A stretch of 64,000 nucleotides of DNA from Turneriella parva DSM 21527. GTDB taxonomy: Bacteria; Spirochaetota; Leptospiria; Turneriellales; Turneriellaceae. Positions within the stretch are counted from its first letter, which is position 1. Each line of letters begins with the position of its first letter. Position numbers and translations under genes: made by a program. Positions 63,177-64,000 of this stretch are shown piece after piece. The notes under the pieces are model-generated. The model was given only the letters and a program-made list of their open reading frames with translations. It did no database searches and was not told the origin of the DNA. The stretch lies in contig NC_018020.1 in NCBI RefSeq assembly GCF_000266885.1, positions 2,356,001-2,420,000 on the forward strand. The letters are read 5' to 3'.

Positions 63177-64000
63177 TCAGCCTTGCAGATACTGGCGAAA
63201 GCGCTCGGCCACCTGAACAGGCGTGACTTTGGGGCGCGGTAGGTTCGGGTTCTCGCCCGGCGCCGTTTTAATGTGTATCAGAGTCAGCTCATTGCCAGCG
63301 AGCGCCTGCTTTAGCTGCGCCGCAAATTCAGCGATCGTCGCACAGCGATAGACCTGAGGGTAGCCGCACGCGTGCGCGACGAGGCTTAGGTCAGCTGTAC
63401 CCGAAACCGTTGCCTGCGCACCGGTAGAGTCGTGCACTTCGTTATCGAGCAGAACATGCACGAGGTTTTGTGGCCTCTCAAAGCCGAGCGTCGCCGCCGA
63501 GCCCATGCGCATGAGGTATGCACCGTCGCCGTCGAGCGCGATCACCTTGCGGTCAGTTTTCGCACGCGCGATACCCAGCGCAAAACTTGAAATACAACCC
63601 ATCGAACCTACCATGTAGAGCTGGTTCTCAAGGTCAGAGAGCGCATAGAGCGCCCTGCCGGTAAAGCCGGTTGTGGCCACCACTGCGTGGGGTTTCACCG
63701 CCTGTTTCTGCACCTCGGCGAGCACTTCACCACGGGTTGGTCGCGCCAAGGCGGCATCTTGCCACGCCGCGGGCCGCGCGTTGATCGCGCCCTGCGGTTT
63801 ATTGCCGGCGCGCGTTGTCAACGCATGCGGGGCGACCACATCTTTTTTCATGATCAACCCATAAGGAGTTCCCGTTTTCTGCATGTGTGCGACTGCCCGT
63901 GCAAGCACGGGTTTCACTTCGCTTTCTTCTGACGGGAAAAGCTCCCACGGAATGCGCATCAGGTCAAACAGTTCGCCCGTGATCTGGCCCATCAGCTCAT
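63177..64000 (-). CDS. ppd: Phosphonopyruvate decarboxylase (5' part beyond window edge)
   Basis: The frame is open to the window edge; about 274 codons are visible against about 370-390 for the family. MGQITGELFDLMRIPWELFP, TRGEVLAEVQKQAVKPHAVV, MVGSMGCISSFALGIARAKT, ALDGDGAYLMRMGSAATLGF (thiamine diphosphate-binding GDG...) and VLLDNEVHDSTGAQATVSGT are diagnostic. It decarboxylates phosphonopyruvate to phosphonoacetaldehyde, which pulls the PEP mutase equilibrium forward. PEP mutase is expected upstream, outside this window. Confidence 0.92.
   Translation of the reverse strand, partial: ELMGQITGELFDLMRIPWELFPSEESEVKPVLARAVAHMQKTGTPYGLIMKKDVVAPHALTTRAGNKPQGAINARPAAWQDAALARPTRGEVLAEVQKQAVKPHAVVATTGFTGRALYALSDLENQLYMVGSMGCISSFALGIARAKTDRKVIALDGDGAYLMRMGSAATLGFERPQNLVHVLLDNEVHDSTGAQATVSGTADLSLVAHACGYPQVYRCATIAEFAAQLKQALAGNELTLIHIKTAPGENPNLPRPKVTPVQVAERFRQYLQG

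Overview
The window looks like chromosomal DNA of a spirochaete of the Leptospiraceae. The gene content points that way: a DUF1554 lectin-like lipoprotein, many lipoprotein signal peptides, NamZ- and amidase-type cell wall enzymes, heptosyltransferase, LolCDE-like export and PhnD/SpoIIE signalling. The moderately GC-rich composition would fit Turneriella better than Leptospira. That assignment is inference from gene content; no rRNA is present to settle it.

Layout. 1-7213: purE (cut by the window edge), a retropepsin-like gene, purK overlapping namZ, and a three-gene envelope operon with a large amidase lipoprotein. 7360-13784: ilvC, a degenerate HD-type protein, dxs, a Trm112-like protein, a membrane protein and an ArsR-methyltransferase fusion. 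13891-17573: a membrane-anchored cytochrome c-like protein, an amidase, a GT9 heptosyltransferase and a lipoprotein. 17624-21700: a putative copper module (small Cys-rich protein, metal-binding lipoprotein, frameshifted TolC-like gene, multicopper oxidase, ECF sigma factor with a Cys-rich tail). 21704-26852: a PilZ protein and a partner-switching signalling set (SpoIIE-type phosphatase, PhnD-like lipoprotein, PAS/anti-sigma-type kinase).

26862-38281 is an accessory region built around a DNA phosphorothioation (Ssp-type) operon, sspB-sspC-sspD-sspA. It is read leftward from a control region with three copies of an 18-bp palindrome. Divergent to it are an XRE regulator and an overlapping HIT protein. 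Next come an HNH endonuclease, the remains of a second HNH copy split around a NYN-domain gene, a toxin-antitoxin pair and a phosphorothioation-associated methyltransferase. No SspE-like (DUF262/DUF1524) or SspFGH-like partner is visible, so the HNH and NYN proteins are the obvious candidate effectors. The region ends at an IS1595-like element lying between two 23-bp direct repeats that carry the 3' end of tRNA-Asn.

39746-49257: metF, a zinc-ribbon membrane protein, a densely structured intergenic segment, and an operon of a LolD-like ATPase, two FtsX-type permeases, a LolA-like periplasmic protein and a beta-barrel protein. The last two genes carry long perfect inverted repeats across their signal peptide codons. 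49299-58269: pterin carbinolamine dehydratase, a DUF1554 lipoprotein gene with an in-frame stop in its signal peptide, mutS, trpF, a peptide-binding lipoprotein, an enoyl-CoA hydratase homologue and a GDYXXLXY/DUF2157 pair. 58390-64000: an LTA-synthase-like phosphotransferase, then a leftward phosphonate set (phosphonopyruvate decarboxylase, cut by the edge; 2-aminoethylphosphonate-type transaminase; CDP-alcohol phosphatidyltransferase fused to a PAP2 phosphatase), which together suggest synthesis of a phosphonolipid.

Short GC-rich palindromic repeats of two families are scattered through the window and in several places are translated in frame with genes. All functional assignments come from reading the translated sequence; no database search was possible.
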